From: Elymus sibiricus
Taxonomy: Eukaryota; Streptophyta; Magnoliopsida; Poales; Poaceae
Length of the DNA stretch: 64,000 bases
Reading direction: 5' to 3'
NCBI GenBank assembly: GCA_039707655.1
Contig: CM077674.1
Coordinates: 238,863,904 to 238,927,903, forward strand
The position numbers and the translations under genes were made by a program. Numbering within the stretch: the first letter of the stretch is position 1; each line of letters starts with the position of its first letter. Of the stretch, positions 22,374 to 34,352 are shown in pieces. Below the pieces are notes generated by a model. It saw only the letters and a list, made by a program, of their open reading frames with translations, had not been told where the DNA came from and searched no databases.

Positions 22374-25329
22374 TGTAACATCCCAATTTTCCTAATTAGG
22401 ATGTTAATAGATCATTCATATGCATCTCATATTTTTCTATGCACTATTTGCTTTTCTGAATATTCCTTTATTATGCAACTGAAGGCAATTTATTGGAGTG
22501 GAGATAACATGACTTCTCCCCTGTTGAATTAAAAGTTCATAATGTCCAGAATATTATTTGAATTTCACCTGATATATTTCTGCAATTTTATAAACTCCAC
22601 ATTATTTTATTTTAAGTGTTATACTGCTGTTTGTGTGGCCTTGCATGAAAATTAATTTTCAAAAACTGCATTAGGGATGGAACTAGTGTTTCTATACTAT
22701 ATATTAGCCATATTATTTTTACTGTGTGTTTATACTATTTTAGGAGGTAATCTAGTTTTTTGTTTTGCCTATTCTCTATTTTATTTCCAGTAGCAGAGTT
22801 TTATTAAAAAAAAGCGCGCGCTGTGCACTCTGGCCGCACAGCCACGTCCCAGCAACAGCGGCCCAGCCGGGATTCGCTCGCGCCCGCGCAGTGTAGCTGC
22901 AGTAGCCGCCCACGGTCACCCCCACCCGCGCCCCGTTTTATTTTTTCTTCTTCCTCCCATGGTCGCTGACAGTGGGTCCCGCACCCTTTCTTCCACCCAC
23001 GACCGAACTAGAGCGCGCTGCACCGCCCGTACCCGAGCGCGAGCCCGAGTCGAACTCAAGCGCCCAGGTGACCTAGTGCACCCCTGGGACACACTCCGCA
23101 CGCGAGCAAAAGCCCTAGGGAAACCCCGCACCGCTCTCGTGATCCCCCCCGTTAGCCGCACGCCTCTGTTGGGTGATTTGGATCTCACCAAGGAGCTTCG
23201 GAGTCCGTCGCCATCGCCGAACGATTCCGCCGCCGTAAGACCCCTTTCAGCCGTAAAGTTCGCTCCGTCCGATCCCCCTCCCAACGCCACGAGTTTCTGA
23301 CACGCTCTTGTCGCCGTAAGCACAGCCGAACGAGCCTCCCGAGCAGGCCCGCCGCCTCCGGAGCACGCCGGAGTTCACGTCGCCGCCGTCGCCAATAGAG
23401 AGCGCACCAGTCGCCGTTCTCACCACCGTCGTCACCACCGCAGAAAGCCGCATCCGCCCGTCACCTTGCCTTCGCCGGAGGATCGCCGGAGGAGTGCCGC
23501 CGCCTACGCCCGAGACCGCCGCCGTCTTCCCCTGCTCACGGTGAGAGCACGCATGTACAAAAACCCTTCGGCCAATCCGGATGCGCCATGTGGCGTATTG
23601 CTACAGTAGCGGCAACTTCAGCTCAAAAACAGAGTTTTTCAACAGATTTTAACCTATTTTCAACTAGCTATATCTCCTAAACTATATACCCAATTTGAGT
23701 AATTCTTTTTCCGATGCACTCGGGTTAACCCGTAGATTACAGCAGAACCAATTTTTCACACGTTTGCAATGTTCAAATTTGAATTTGTTCAAATTTAAAT
23801 TGACCTTTCGGAGGCCATAACTTGCAAACCGTTCGTCCAAATTAATCGTTTCTTTTTGTGTTGTGATCCTAGTATAATGTAGATGATTTTTACCTGCTGG
23901 TATGCTACTGTTTCTTGAGTTTTAAAATGATTTCTTGCTATTGGTTTTATTTTGGTGTTATTTGAGTTTCGGTGATTTATTTGTTGTTTGTATGAAACGT
24001 GTAGATTGTCTGGAGTGCGACGTGAACTATTGTCAGGAGTGTGACCTTTTGAACCAGAACCAAGGCAAGTTACATGTTGATCATCCTTTACCTATTATTT
24101 TTCTGTGCATGTAGTCTATATCACCATATTATATATGCATGTATAGGAAATTCTATTGTATTACTGCTATGCTATTGAGTTATATCCTCGTCAATGAAGG
24201 TCGTGGTAATTGTAGTTTTGCTATGCTATGTAGACGGGGTTGGTTCTTGTATCCATCAAGCTTATGTGAGGATTAATAAATAAATAAATTGAGTAGTAAA
24301 TAAGGATATAATTCACCTCTCGGCGGAATTGGTATTGTTGGGTGGTTTCAAGAACATCATGGTTTCTACCCTCTGAATGTAAGTGGAATGCCGCCCAGGT
24401 TCAAAAAGATCAGACAGACTTAGTGACTAGTAGCTTCCATGTACGGCCACTGGCTATATGGGCTCTGGCTTAGTTGACCAGTTGTGGAAACCTTACCCAG
24501 ATGTGCCAGCAGATGTAGTTATGATAGTTGGGATGGGCCTCCTTTGGGACTAGGCGACTGCTTCTGAAAGACTTCGTCTCAATCTTCAGGTTGGGTCCAG
24601 TGGGTAAAGCGTACTAAACTCTGCAGAGTCTTAAAACTAATCGATTAGCCGTGTCCCCGGTTATGGACAATTTGAGCAGCTAGACCATTACAGTTTTTGG
24701 ATGATCTTGACAGATGTTACCCTTAATAAAATTTGATGGCAAACTTAGTAATGGGTAGGTTGGAGTTGGTGATGCCAATTCAACCATATGTATTTAATTG
24801 TTGCAAACAAATTAAAATAAAATTTGATTATTAGGTAGTTATGAGGACAAAATTAGCTTTTCTGCAAAATAACCATCAAGCCTTCCTTTTGTTATACTAT
24901 GCATGTACATGTCGGTCTGCTTAATTATTTTCTCCTGTGTAACTTGCCAATACATTCGATGTATTGACCTATACAGCTGCAACGTCTCAAGTTGCAGGAT
25001 ATTCAGATGAAGAGTAATGTACCATTAGGGTCGCGAGTCTGCACTCAACATCACCAGTGGGCTATGATGGGACTCATCGTTATTTTCTGCTACTTTTCCG
25101 CTGTTTGATTGAATGAAGCTAGCTATGTGCTATGCAGATTGTTTTACTTTATAATTTCTGGATCATAGGTTGTAATAAATGATGCACTTGCTATTCTGGT
25201 ATTCATCTATACTGTGTGTGCTAGCGAATCAATCCAGGGACTAGCACAGTAAGCACAGAGACTCAAATCCTTCAAGGTTTGGTCGTTACAGATGGTATCA
25301 GAGCCAGGTTCAGATCCAATATCCAAACC
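22374..25329 (+). mobile_element. Element D: LTR plus short leader of a chromovirus/LARD-type element
   Basis: A single LTR runs from TGTAACATCCC at 22374 to GGTCGTTACA at 25290 (2917 bp) and is followed by a tRNA-Met primer site at 25293-25304 and about 25-35 bases of leader. Then minus-strand LTR sequence of E takes over. The internal region and 3' LTR are missing, so this is not a clean solo LTR. The LTR has a GC-rich centre (about 22850-23550) like C and L. The right boundary is uncertain by a few tens of bases. Open frames in the GC-rich part on both strands are not supported as genes. Confidence 0.65.
25293..25304 (+). other. Primer-binding site of D, tRNA-Met type
   Basis: TGGTATCAGAGC lies two bases after the LTR end of D. 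It shows that internal sequence, not flanking DNA, follows this LTR. Confidence 0.8.
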
Positions 25330-28065
25330 ATTAGTGTCTTGGTAGCGCGCGAAGGCGAGCAACGATCCACGATCTGTGGTCCCATCGTATCGTCTAGTGG
25401 TCTTAGGGCAAGGGCTAGGAACGCCCGACCGTGCCACGTAATTATCTCACGGGTATCCTCACGGTCACCCCGACTCCACATCTCTCATGGGTACCCCTCG
25501 GGGCCGACCCGACATCAACAGGGGATTGAAGTAAAGGCCAAGGTAACCGTCTGTCCATAACATTAAAGGGAAATATGAGGAATTGCCTTGTTGGATTTCT
25601 ACTCGATGTCATCGTCAAGGTGAACCAGGAGGAATCACCCTCGATGGGTTCACACTTGAGGGGTTGCACGACAGAGGCATCATCGGAGGTGGTGAAAGAG
25701 GAATCACCCTCGGTAACCCTCAACCGACTAGCTACGCTACAGAGATATCATCAGAAGTGCGATAAGAGGTATCATCCTCGGCACTCGATAGTAGCTCTGC
25801 AGAGTCGTACAACTAAGGGGTGGGCGGTGATGTGTTGGTCTGCCCATCGATCATGTAGATTGAGGCATCTGATGAAATAGCGGGGCAACAGGGACAAGGT
25901 GAGGGGTCACTGATGGATCACTAACCAACCTATACTAAGCATATATGATAAGAGGTAAAGTAACAACAACAGGTTACAAAAGCAGGCTATGCATCAGAAT
26001 AGGAGCTATCGAACAACAGTAGCAAAATCTAATGCAATCATGAGAGAGAATGAATGGGCGATATAGGAATGATCAAGAGGATTTTGCTTGCCTGGAAGCT
26101 CTGTCGAGAAGGATGGGTCGTCATCGACGTAGTCATACTCGGGGTCAACGGCAGTCTCAGGGGCTACCGGAAAAGAAGTAACAAAGAACAAATAAACAAC
26201 GGAGCAAACAAATGCATCACACAATGTATGTCAGGCAATATGATGTGCTAGGGGTGACCTAACACAGTGCTACGTGTTAAAGGTGGAGCGGGAAAATACC
26301 CGGGAATATTTTCCCGGCTCCGGGCATTTATCGATCAGACGATCTAGAGGGGAAGGTTCCATGTTTGCAGTGTAGAGACATGTGACAGTATTGTGGATAG
26401 CATATTCGGATTCATCATATTTTTCTGAGCAACTTCATATAGAAAACATTTTCATCTGACTTACGGTTTATTTTCTATGATTTTCTAAAGTTTTAATAAT
26501 AATCTGGATTTATTGGATTTATTTTAAATCAATAATACTAAGTGAAATTGCTAAGTGCACCCATAGAAGTACACCCAGCAGAGGGTAATAGTGGCTGACA
26601 GGTGGGGCCAACCTTTTGAGTCAGCAGGTCAACTGTTGACCAGTTGACTGGTCAACAGAGTCAACAGGGGCCCACTAGTCATAGACTGGGGCTGCCCAGT
26701 CAGCAGTTGACTGGTCAACTCAGACATGTGGGACCCAGTAGTCAGTGACAGAGTGCTTTACTTAACCTAGTTTAGTTAATTAACGTTGCGGGCCCAGTGG
26801 TTAGTGACTGTGGTTAATTAAAATGGCACAGTAAGCGTCAGTGGCTATTAGCGTTGCGGTTAGTGGTTAAGCTGGTGATTAAAGACCCAAGCCCACATGT
26901 CATAGAGACTGGCTGGTTCATACGCGACGGCGCACGCGCCGGCCTGGCTCCAGCGAGCACTAGACGCGGAGCCGGGCGAAGGAAAACGCCGTCCGGCGAC
27001 CAAGAGCGACGGAAAGGTTCTACGGCACTGGCGTGATGCCACGCACACGGCAGTGCCAGCTGTTGGTGCTGGGGCGGGCTAACTCGACGGTGGCGAACGC
27101 AGTCCGCAGCGGCCGGACTTCATGCGTGACGGGATCGGCGCTAGAGACGCACGGAGGGAGAGAGGAAGGGCGCATCCGACGCAGTGGCTCACCGCGAGTC
27201 GTGTAGGGGGCTCAGGGGAGCCGGGGGTGGTCGAAGTCGAGGGGATCGATGTGGTGGACGGGGCGGATGCCGGCGGAGGGAAACGGCACGGGCGACGGTG
27301 GAGAAGCTCATCGGCTTCAATCCGGTAGCGCAGGCGACGTGGATGAAGACACCGGTCCTCCTAGACAAGGCCTCAGGCGACGGGGAGCTCGTTGGGCACG
27401 AGGGCGACGGGGGCCATGGCGACGATGGCTCGGCAGTGCGTGAGGAAGAAGAAAAACGACGCATGGGGAAGAGTTAGGGAGGCTAGGGTTTGCACGGGGT
27501 CGCGGGGTGGCTTTAACCACCAGCGGAGCCGCGGGATGGTCGGCGCGTGGCGCAGCTGGGCTGGGCCGGATGTGCACTGTGCACTCAAGGCCCAGTCCAG
27601 TAGTAGTTTTCTTTATTTTTATTTTTATTTTTTCTTTTCTATTTTAGCCTCTGTTTTGTATTTTATTCAAACACCAAATGAATTTAGTTTGATTTGGAAC
27701 TTAACACATAAATACTAGACAATATTTAGAAACAGCACACAACGTTTTGGGCCAATTGGAAACAGTTGTATTAATGTTAGAATTTAAATGTGTTAAATAA
27801 GTGTTGTTGGGTCATTTCAAAAATAGCTATGGGCATCTTTGGAGTTTCAAATGATGTTGGGTTCGACATGACTTTTGCTCAGTGGAGTATCAGCAATAAT
27901 ATGAACATTTTTACTTTAGTGTTTGGTGAGATAAATTCTGAGCTTGCATTTAAAATTTGAATTTGAGTGTTGGATTAATTCCTAAATGCAATTTAATTTT
28001 TAGGATCATGATGACATGGCATCATTAGTGTGAGATCACTGTAGCATGACACTTGGGGTGTTAGA
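25330..28065 (-). repeat. Element E LTR, main part (chromovirus/LARD type)
   Basis: On the minus strand the LTR begins near TCTAACACCCC (28065; consensus probably TGTAACACCCC). It runs through a GC-rich block (about 26900-27590) and a stretch of TCAACTGTTGACC and GTGGGACCC motifs like 8750-9060 of C, and ends with GCATTCCTAGCCC-type sequence near 25400. A near-perfect palindrome GGGAAAATA...TATTTTCCC sits at about 26289-26314. No internal region is attached. Frames of up to 108 codons within it have no recognisable domain. Confidence 0.65.
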
Positions 28066-28369
28066 GGTTTCCACACCATACGACCGTTCATGCGAGCGGA
28101 CGTCATCGCATGGAACACCGTCTTTTACTCTATTTCTTTTGGTGCACCTCCACTTGAATTCTTCTATATCCTCCTTTACTCCTTTCCTTGTTCTGAATTG
28201 GTTTCGTCCATAAATAGCCCATTTCCTGTGGAAGCAAAATAAAGAAAAGATTTTTGGAACCCTATGCATTCATTAGTCATTAGTGGCAATATCGGAGCGA
28301 ATATCTTGATTTTAATGAAATATATTGGATTAAACTCAGGTTAAAGGAGTGTGAAAATAACACTCATCA
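28066..28369 (-). repeat. 3' LTR of element F, truncated
   Basis: The first 304 bases of the LTR on the minus strand, starting TGATGAG. Its inner end (28071-28110) contains CATACGACC...GCGAGCGG, a unit of the same repeat that occurs in tandem at 31556-31960. A GGGCTATTTATGG motif lies at about 28211-28223. Confidence 0.65.
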
Positions 28370-29860
28370 ACTCCCCCAAGCTTAAACTTGATCGTCCTCG
28401 AGAAACATAAAGAGAAATCCAAATCATAAGGAACTTAGTTGTTTAAACTGAAATAAGAAGAAGGTTTTGGTTCACTTATGATCGGCAGGCCTAGATAGCC
28501 CTCTGCTTCTTGACCTGAAAACTTAGCATAGCTGCAGCAGTGGCATGGTTATTATGCAAGTGTCAGTGAAGCAAAAATAATCAACTCAAAGTTTTTTCTC
28601 TACTAGATAAAACAACTTTACAACACTTAATTCTATTTCCTCTAGTTAACGCTTGCTTGTCGGGAATGCACAGAAGAGTTTTTCTTTGTTGGAGCCATGA
28701 AAACATAAATTAGGGAGTGAAATGTATGTAAATACAAACATGATGCTAGATTTCTCATTAACACACCCACGAATGTCTCATCCTCAAGGCTCTCAAGCAC
28801 TTTGTTTCAATCATTGTTTGTTGAAACTTTAGCTGTCATGTGAAGGGATTATGCCAAATAAGTGATCATGCATAGAGTTTTGTTGTGGCTTAATTTTGGG
28901 AACTATGGATCTTGATATTTGTCTCTTTCGAGCTCTTGTGATTAGTTCTCGGTATTTACCACATACACACACATTCAAGAAAAAACTAAATAATATTCGA
29001 TGTAGTGTTGCCACTACGTACGGTAACAAACTCATAGCCGAAATCCGAGACGAAACTCTGCTGGATCATTCATTGGCCAGCGGAGTTCTTAGCATAACAT
29101 CAAGAAAGGTTACGAAGCCATAGTTACACATGTACACATGCATATAGTAGTAGGGCCATAGCACCAGCGAGAAGCTGAAGCACCATGTAAGAGATGCAAC
29201 ACAGATTTTTGGCATAATCTCATCCACCCTTCAACTAAGTTCCTCTAGACAATTTAATCCACAAGTGCTATCGAGTTTATTAAAATTAATATGGGGTTAA
29301 GCATTTCTAACATCATCTTCTCTATATTATTTTCTCAACACCCAACTCTTTGAAGACTTTATCTTGTGCATTGTTATTCTTGGTTAAGATCAATTTAAAA
29401 AAAAGTCCCATGACAAGTCTTGGTTATCTAGATTAAACATAACAAATGCTACAAAATTATCTCAGCCACTAAAACAAAACCATTGTTTTAATTATCAAGA
29501 CTTACTTCCTCTTGCACACATCACATACTACTACATCTATTCTAAGCATTTTAAGTGCAAAAGATGGGAGTCGTAGAACATACCTTCACGGTCATGAATG
29601 TACACTCTTCTCTTCCTTAAGTCTTCATTCCTCGTTGTTCGGCGTAGATGAAATATAAACAAGAATGCAAATGAACTCCAAGGGGCAAAAGAAAAGAGCG
29701 AAGCAAAACTTATTCTATTTTTGGTTTTTTGAAAACTAACTTGCAAACAAAAAATCACAACGACAAAAGAAAAAAGAAAGCAAATAAAAGCAAAGTGTTG
29801 GAACAAACCAACACGAGTGTTTCGAAGCTCATCGAACTGAAGTACAACCTCATTACAATT
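28370..29860 (-). other. Non-coding 3' internal region of F
   Basis: The region starts next to the LTR with a polypurine tract (minus strand AAGCTTGGGGGAG, 28371-28384). I see no credible coding frame; the 89-codon minus frame at 29537-29806 is low-complexity and hydrophobic with no homology I recognise. The layout matches the non-coding 3' regions of B, G and H, but the sequence is not closely similar. Confidence 0.6.
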
Positions 29861-31172
29861 TATTTAAATAACACCGCCACATCTTGATGTAGACGTGCAG
29901 TGACCTCCCCCAAGCTTAAGCTTTTGCAAGCCCAAACCGGTGAGATCATTGTGGCAGCTGGTCAAGAGACCATCCTTGGCTCTAGTTGGAGAAGCTAGTG
30001 TTCCTGTAGGCGGACGTGTCTCATAGGGACTTAGCGAGGTTGCTCATGTCATTGATGGAACCCTAGAGATAGTAGAGGTCCGTGTAGGTGGTGTAGGCTT
30101 CTTATTGTTGCTACTCCTCTTGGACTGCTCCTCTTCTTTATCGGGGGCTAGTTCTTCTTCATATTCTTGTTCAGGTTCCGGGCCTTCTTGGTCAGAAGTT
30201 ACAGCTTCTTCCTATGGCACATAATGCAATTGTCCATCTTCTATGGAGAAATAGTTAGGCATAGGAGTAGGCAACAAATACCTTACTCCAGGAATTTGAA
30301 TGCAATGACGACCACGGCAAACTACTACCATTCCAGCGCTAGAAAGAATACGAATATTAACAAGGTTTTTATCGACAATGGGTGAAGATGATTGTAGTTG
30401 AGGCCAAGGGAGTTGGCCAACATGGTGATCGCTCCTCAATAGGCGATGTCTCCTTGTGCATGATTTGCTTGATGCGCGAGGTGTAGCAAAAGTATTGCCC
30501 CTAAGTTGGGAGAATAACCGACGTCAAGGTTAGCTGCTTTCCTGAGAATTATCATATTCTCATCATTCACCTTAGAAACTTCTCCTCATGCCTGCAACAA
30601 GTTAATGATAACATAATAGAAATAACGTATAGCAGGACTTTTAATGCAACTTGTTCTTTGCTTAGAGCCATGGTAACTCATCTGATAGAAGGGTTGCCTC
30701 GGGTGCGGTGCAAGAAAATCATAAACATAGCGGATGTCATCATCATTGTTGATGAAGCCAAAGTGAGAACACCACTCATCGAGAGTGGTGTTAAAGTCTT
30801 GGTCCATGAGATGGAAAGTTATCCGGTCTTCTCATATGCATTGGGCGACAAACCAACATTGTGCGATAGAGTAGTAAGAAACTCAAGTGTCAAGCGTTCG
30901 TATGTATCACATCCCTGATAAACAAAATGATGCAACCCGAAATTATCACAAAGCAAATTGAAATCATTACCGATGCCCAGTTTGGCTAGTGTGGACTCGC
31001 AAGCCCATTAGGTGGTCTTCATCTTCCTTGCATGAAGCTTCTTGTACTTCCTCATTACTTCACAGTCGGTGAAGATGATCCCATGCGTGAAAACTTGTTG
31101 TTGTTGTACGGCGTTCATGGATGAAGTCAGGGCATCACCGCGAACGACACGTGTGGACCTCCTTGTGCACAT
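29861..31172 (-). pseudogene. ATHILA ORF1-like gene of element F
   Basis: An ATG at 31172 follows directly on a splice acceptor and starts MCTRRSTRVVRG. Residues on this frame include FTDCEVMRKYKKLHARK, then CDTYERLTLEFLTTLSHN; after a one-base shift come FHLMDQDFNTTLDEWCSHF and YVYDFLAPHPRQPF. This order resembles plant retrotransposon ORF1-type proteins of the Athila group, which in several families lie between pol and the 3' LTR. The gene is broken: there is a stop after KMKTT, a frameshift near 30815, and further stops and shifts to about 29861. The tail is acidic and lysine-rich. The protein's role in the element is unknown; membership is inferred from motif memory. Confidence 0.6.
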
Positions 31173-31375
31173 CTACAAAATAATTTTCTAGTCCAATACA
31201 ATGAAACAATATTGATCCTACAATAGTCACAACATCATACTTCTCTAAAAACATCAATGAATCCAAGACAAACTCAAAATTTAGATCAAAAATACTCATA
31301 CCCTAGACATGGCAATGCTAGGCACAGAGAACATGGGTTTGCGAAAAATAAGTTGGGGTCAGAGGAGAAACATAC
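31173..31375 (-). other. Putative 5'-UTR intron of the F ORF1-like gene
   Basis: On the minus strand the donor is ACG/GTATGTTTCTCC at 31375 and the acceptor is ATTATTTTGTAG/ATG at 31173, giving a 203-base T-rich intron immediately before the start codon. Upstream of the donor lies a C/T-rich leader. This is a typical plant gene 5' architecture. Confidence 0.5.
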
Positions 31376-31555
31376 CGTAAATCGATCACACGGAAGGATT
31401 TGAACTGAAATCGAATGAGTAGGAAGATCGTACAAAGTTGTGGTAGGGTTTGGAGAGGTTTAGAGGAAGAAAAAGAAGAAGAAGAAGAAGAAGAAGAAGA
31501 AAGGAAAGAGATGGGGGTGAAATACCTTCTTCCTCGGGTTGTTTATGGCCGCCAG
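31376..31555 (-). promoter_or_regulatory. Putative promoter and leader of the F ORF1-like gene
   Basis: The minus strand shows a CATAAACAA TATA-like motif at about 31538-31546. It is followed about 40 bases on by a long TTC microsatellite (plus strand GAA repeats 31464-31502) in what would be the 5' leader, then the splice donor at 31375. Pyrimidine-rich leaders are common in plant genes. An independent promoter is an inference. Confidence 0.4.
31464..31502. repeat. GAA/TTC microsatellite
   Basis: About a dozen uninterrupted GAA triplets with a slightly impure edge, in the putative leader of the F ORF1-like gene. Confidence 0.85.
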
Positions 31556-31960
31556 AGGTCCATACGATATGCCATACAAGCGGGACCGCTCGTATGGAAT
31601 GTCGTCGTTGACTCTGTCGACGCAGTTTTTTCTGTGCATACCTTATACGACCGCTTATGCGACTGGCAGCGCCCGTATGGAACGTTGTCAAATGCTCTGT
31701 TGTCTTTTTTCTTCTGGTCGATGGTGTCATATGACTGCCCATACGAGCGCAGGTGCTCACAAGATACACTATCAAAGACTCTGGACCTTGTCTTTGTTTT
31801 TGCCAAGAGTTCATACGACCGTGCATATGAGCGGTTGCGCTCGCATAGTACACCATCGTTCACTCTTTTGCCTCTTACTGTTTTCTACTGGAACCGCCAG
31901 GATGCCATACGACTGGCCATACGACCTCCTTGGTCGCATGTTAGGCCGTCTTTTGATCTG
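31556..31960. repeat. Tandem repeat of about 84 bp with hairpin cores
   Basis: Five diverged units start near 31560, 31642, 31727, 31811 and 31902. Each has CATACGA.C/G, a short spacer, CATACGAGCGG-like sequence and CGCTCGTATGGAA- or CGCTCGCATAG-like sequence, then a T/C-rich spacer with CTCT. The inverted pairs (CATACGAG and CTCGTATG) could fold into hairpins. A further unit lies at 28071-28136 in the F LTR. Their position just upstream of the ORF1-like gene suggests a duplicated promoter or LTR segment. Confidence 0.7.
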
Positions 31961-32230
31961 TTTCTTTCAAAACTTCTCTTTTTCTCAAATTCTTGTGGTG
32001 TTAGTTCCAACATAATACATAGGCATATATCCAAGCATTCAAATGTCAGTACAACACATAATAATTTTGCACAAATCAAAACCTTCATTAGAATGACACT
32101 TCCAAACTCAACTTCTTTGACTAAAACTTCAACACTTTTTTTATTGAAACAAAACAAAACTTTCCTTTTTACCTTATTCGCGTGGGTTTCCTCACACAAA
32201 GCACTTGTTTTTGGTCAGATAGCTCGACCG

Positions 32231-33515
32231 TAGTGAAGATCACTTGGATACAAATACACCGAGCCCATAGCTTCGAGCATTGACGATAATGTTGTCTCCG
32301 GTGTAGGTCTTCATTTTCTTTTTCCTGGGGAAATGTCTCACAAAAGGATGTTTTGTAGATAAGTCAAATCATACATTCCTCTCAAACACATTTATCACAT
32401 CTTTTAGAGTCCGTAGAAAGATCTACCGAGAATTATAGGAGCAATTGGATCTTCAGGCATATCAACTATCACAAGATCAATCATGATAGGGCAATCATTT
32501 AGCTGAACTATAAAACCATGCTTAATTCCTACCGCTTAAGTAAAAGTGGAATTAACCATATTCAATCTAATCTCAGTAGTAGCATAAAAACCAAGATTGA
32601 GACTATCATAAAAAGACTTGGGGATAGTGAAACACTAGCATCTAGATCATACATAGCACTAAATTTATTCAAACCAATCTCAATCTCTATAGTAGGCTCA
32701 AAAGCATCTTCTTGCTTAGCTGGTAACTTACTGTACAACTTCTTTCTTTCACCATCTAACTCACGTACCTTGGTTACAATGTGATCACCAAAGACATTAT
32801 ACCTCATCATTGGATACCTCAGGTAGTGGGTGTTTCATTGCTATCATCATCACAAAGTCTGCAACTGTATAAGGATATTCTGGCACATGGCTTTTATCAA
32901 GCTCTTCTACCTTTTCTTCGTTACTTCTCATCATCTTGATATCTTTAACCAGGTTAGGTTCCGATTTACCTGCAAACTTGGCTAGGATTAAAGTTTGACT
33001 CTCTAGAATTTTAGCCACTTGTGCTTCCATACTCTTGGTTCTTCCATCAAGAATTTGCACATCATTTGTTACTCCCACAATCTTGCTAGTCAACTGACCA
33101 AGTAAGTTATCATGATTCTTCATGATATTTTTGAAGGTGTCATTCTGCTCATTTTGACTAGCAATACAATTTTTAGAGTATCTCTATTGCTATTGCTAGA
33201 TCCATTAAAATTGTTAGGTGCTCCACTATTATTAGGATAAGGTAATCTAGGAGCATACCCATTATTTTTCCAGTTAGGATTGTCGCTATTGTGAGCAATG
33301 AAATTCACATCATTAATTTCTTCATCAGTGATGGCATTCACGTTTACCTCTTCTTTACCTTTCATGACAGAGATGAGTTCATCAAGCTTAGCGGCCAACT
33401 TTGTACTCTTTTCTTCAACTGCATTGACTCTCTTAGTGGTAGTTCTTTCATCCCGCCACTAGGCATGGTTCTCTTGCATATCATCAAACAACTTTTCAAC
33501 ATCATCTATGGGCTT
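32231..33515 (-). pseudogene. gag-protease remnant of element F
   Basis: The minus strand, from 33515 downward, encodes a gag C-terminal part: KLDELISVMKGKEEVNVN, FIAHN, then a region rich in N, P and G. A coiled-coil-like segment (GRTKSMEAQVAKILESQ) follows, then a protease part with DLDASVSLSPSL. After a frameshift this continues with a PIILGRSFLRTLK flap-like motif. Sister element H has DLGASVSTIPKSL and LGRPFLRT in the same order. The glycine of the D-L-G-A-S active-site motif is replaced by D here. Stops and shifts occur at about 33120, 32810 and 32562. Element I cuts the 5' side at 33515. Confidence 0.7.
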
Positions 33516-34350
33516 TGTTGGGGGGTGAACCCCGGGTAGGCTCATTAGCAGCAAATGACTTCTCAAAACATCGGCCGTTCAGAGCCCCTCAATCCGGCTG
33601 GCCGGCCAGCCGGCTCGCCACGGGACTTGCCGGTGGGGCATGGCCACAAGCATGGGCTGGCTCCCGGCAGCCGGCAGCCGAGCGGTCAGCTCCCGTCCCA
33701 TCCGGATGCACGACGGGCGTGGCAACAGGGCACCGCCTACATGAAGAAGAGCATGGCAACAGTGCGGGAGGTCTGCTGACCACCTCGAGCATGGCTACAG
33801 TGCCGGCCATGCCGCTGGCCGGGGTGACCAACCCCCGCATGGCGCGGCCCTGTAGCTGCACGGCATTAGCCACTCCATGACGCCAACGACGACAAAGCAA
33901 CAGTGGCCAGCTGCCAGCAGGCCCCACAGCTGGCGGGCCCCAGAGGCAGCTCCTGACGATGACAACCAGGCTCCGCACGTGGTGTACAGTACCATTGTAT
34001 CCCTGGGGGGTCATGCTATAAGACCCCCTAGGAGCCCTCCATGCAGGGCAGGTTCTACTCTCTCCTCTCAACACACACACGCTCACACATATGCAAGGAG
34101 CAATGGAGAGCTAGCCTCCTTCTCTTTTGTTGCACTCATACAGCTCTACGAGCAACATTGTAACCCTGTGACCACCTTAATCATCTCCGGCAGGATTAGG
34201 GTGTTATCTCCCACAGAGAGCCCCGAACCTGGGTACATCGCATGCATCACGTTTCTCGTGCCCACTCTCACTTCCGGATTCAACCGGCACACCTCCGACA
34301 CCACCCACGATAAGCCATCCCATGGCATCTACTGTGAAAATACCACGACA
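33516..34350 (+). repeat. 5' LTR of element I
   Basis: 835 bases, starting TGTTGGGGGGTGAACC and ending ACCACGACA. A TATAAGA box lies at 34017-34023, with a CACACACACGCTCACAC stretch about 50 bases downstream in the expected transcribed part. The first third is rich in CCGGC/GCCGG motifs. No 3' copy is in the window. Confidence 0.82.
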
Positions 34351-34352
34351 AT

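Larger units (their letters stand above)
28066..33515 (-). mobile_element. Element F: Athila-type element with gag-protease and a downstream ORF1-like gene, no RT or integrase
   Basis: Minus-strand order: the gag C-terminal part (from 33515), a protease, a promoter-like region with tandem repeats, an ATHILA-ORF1-like gene with a 5' intron, non-coding DNA, a polypurine tract (28370-28385), and the start of the 3' LTR (TGATGAGTGTTATTTTCAC at 28369). The LTR is cut at 28065 by E. The 5' end lies on the far side of element I, which inserted at 33515. No RT, RNase H or integrase lies between protease and ORF1, so it is non-autonomous. LTR sequence differs from the A/B/G/H group. Confidence 0.75.

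Noticed and set aside
22916..23323. Overlapping open frames in the GC-rich part of D
   Set aside because: Compositional artefact of the LTR island; no start context, domain or conservation in C or L.
25293..25304. D as a clean solo LTR
   Set aside because: A genuine tRNA-Met primer site follows the LTR and no matching 5 bp TSD is present at 22369-22373 and 25291-25295.
31556..31960. CRISPR-like array of repeats
   Set aside because: Repeats are about 84 bp, highly diverged and without constant spacers, in a plant retrotransposon; not a CRISPR.
31415..32233. 272-codon plus-strand open frame
   Set aside because: It starts in the GAA microsatellite and runs through the tandem repeats antisense to the F gene; it is low in complexity and shows no domain.
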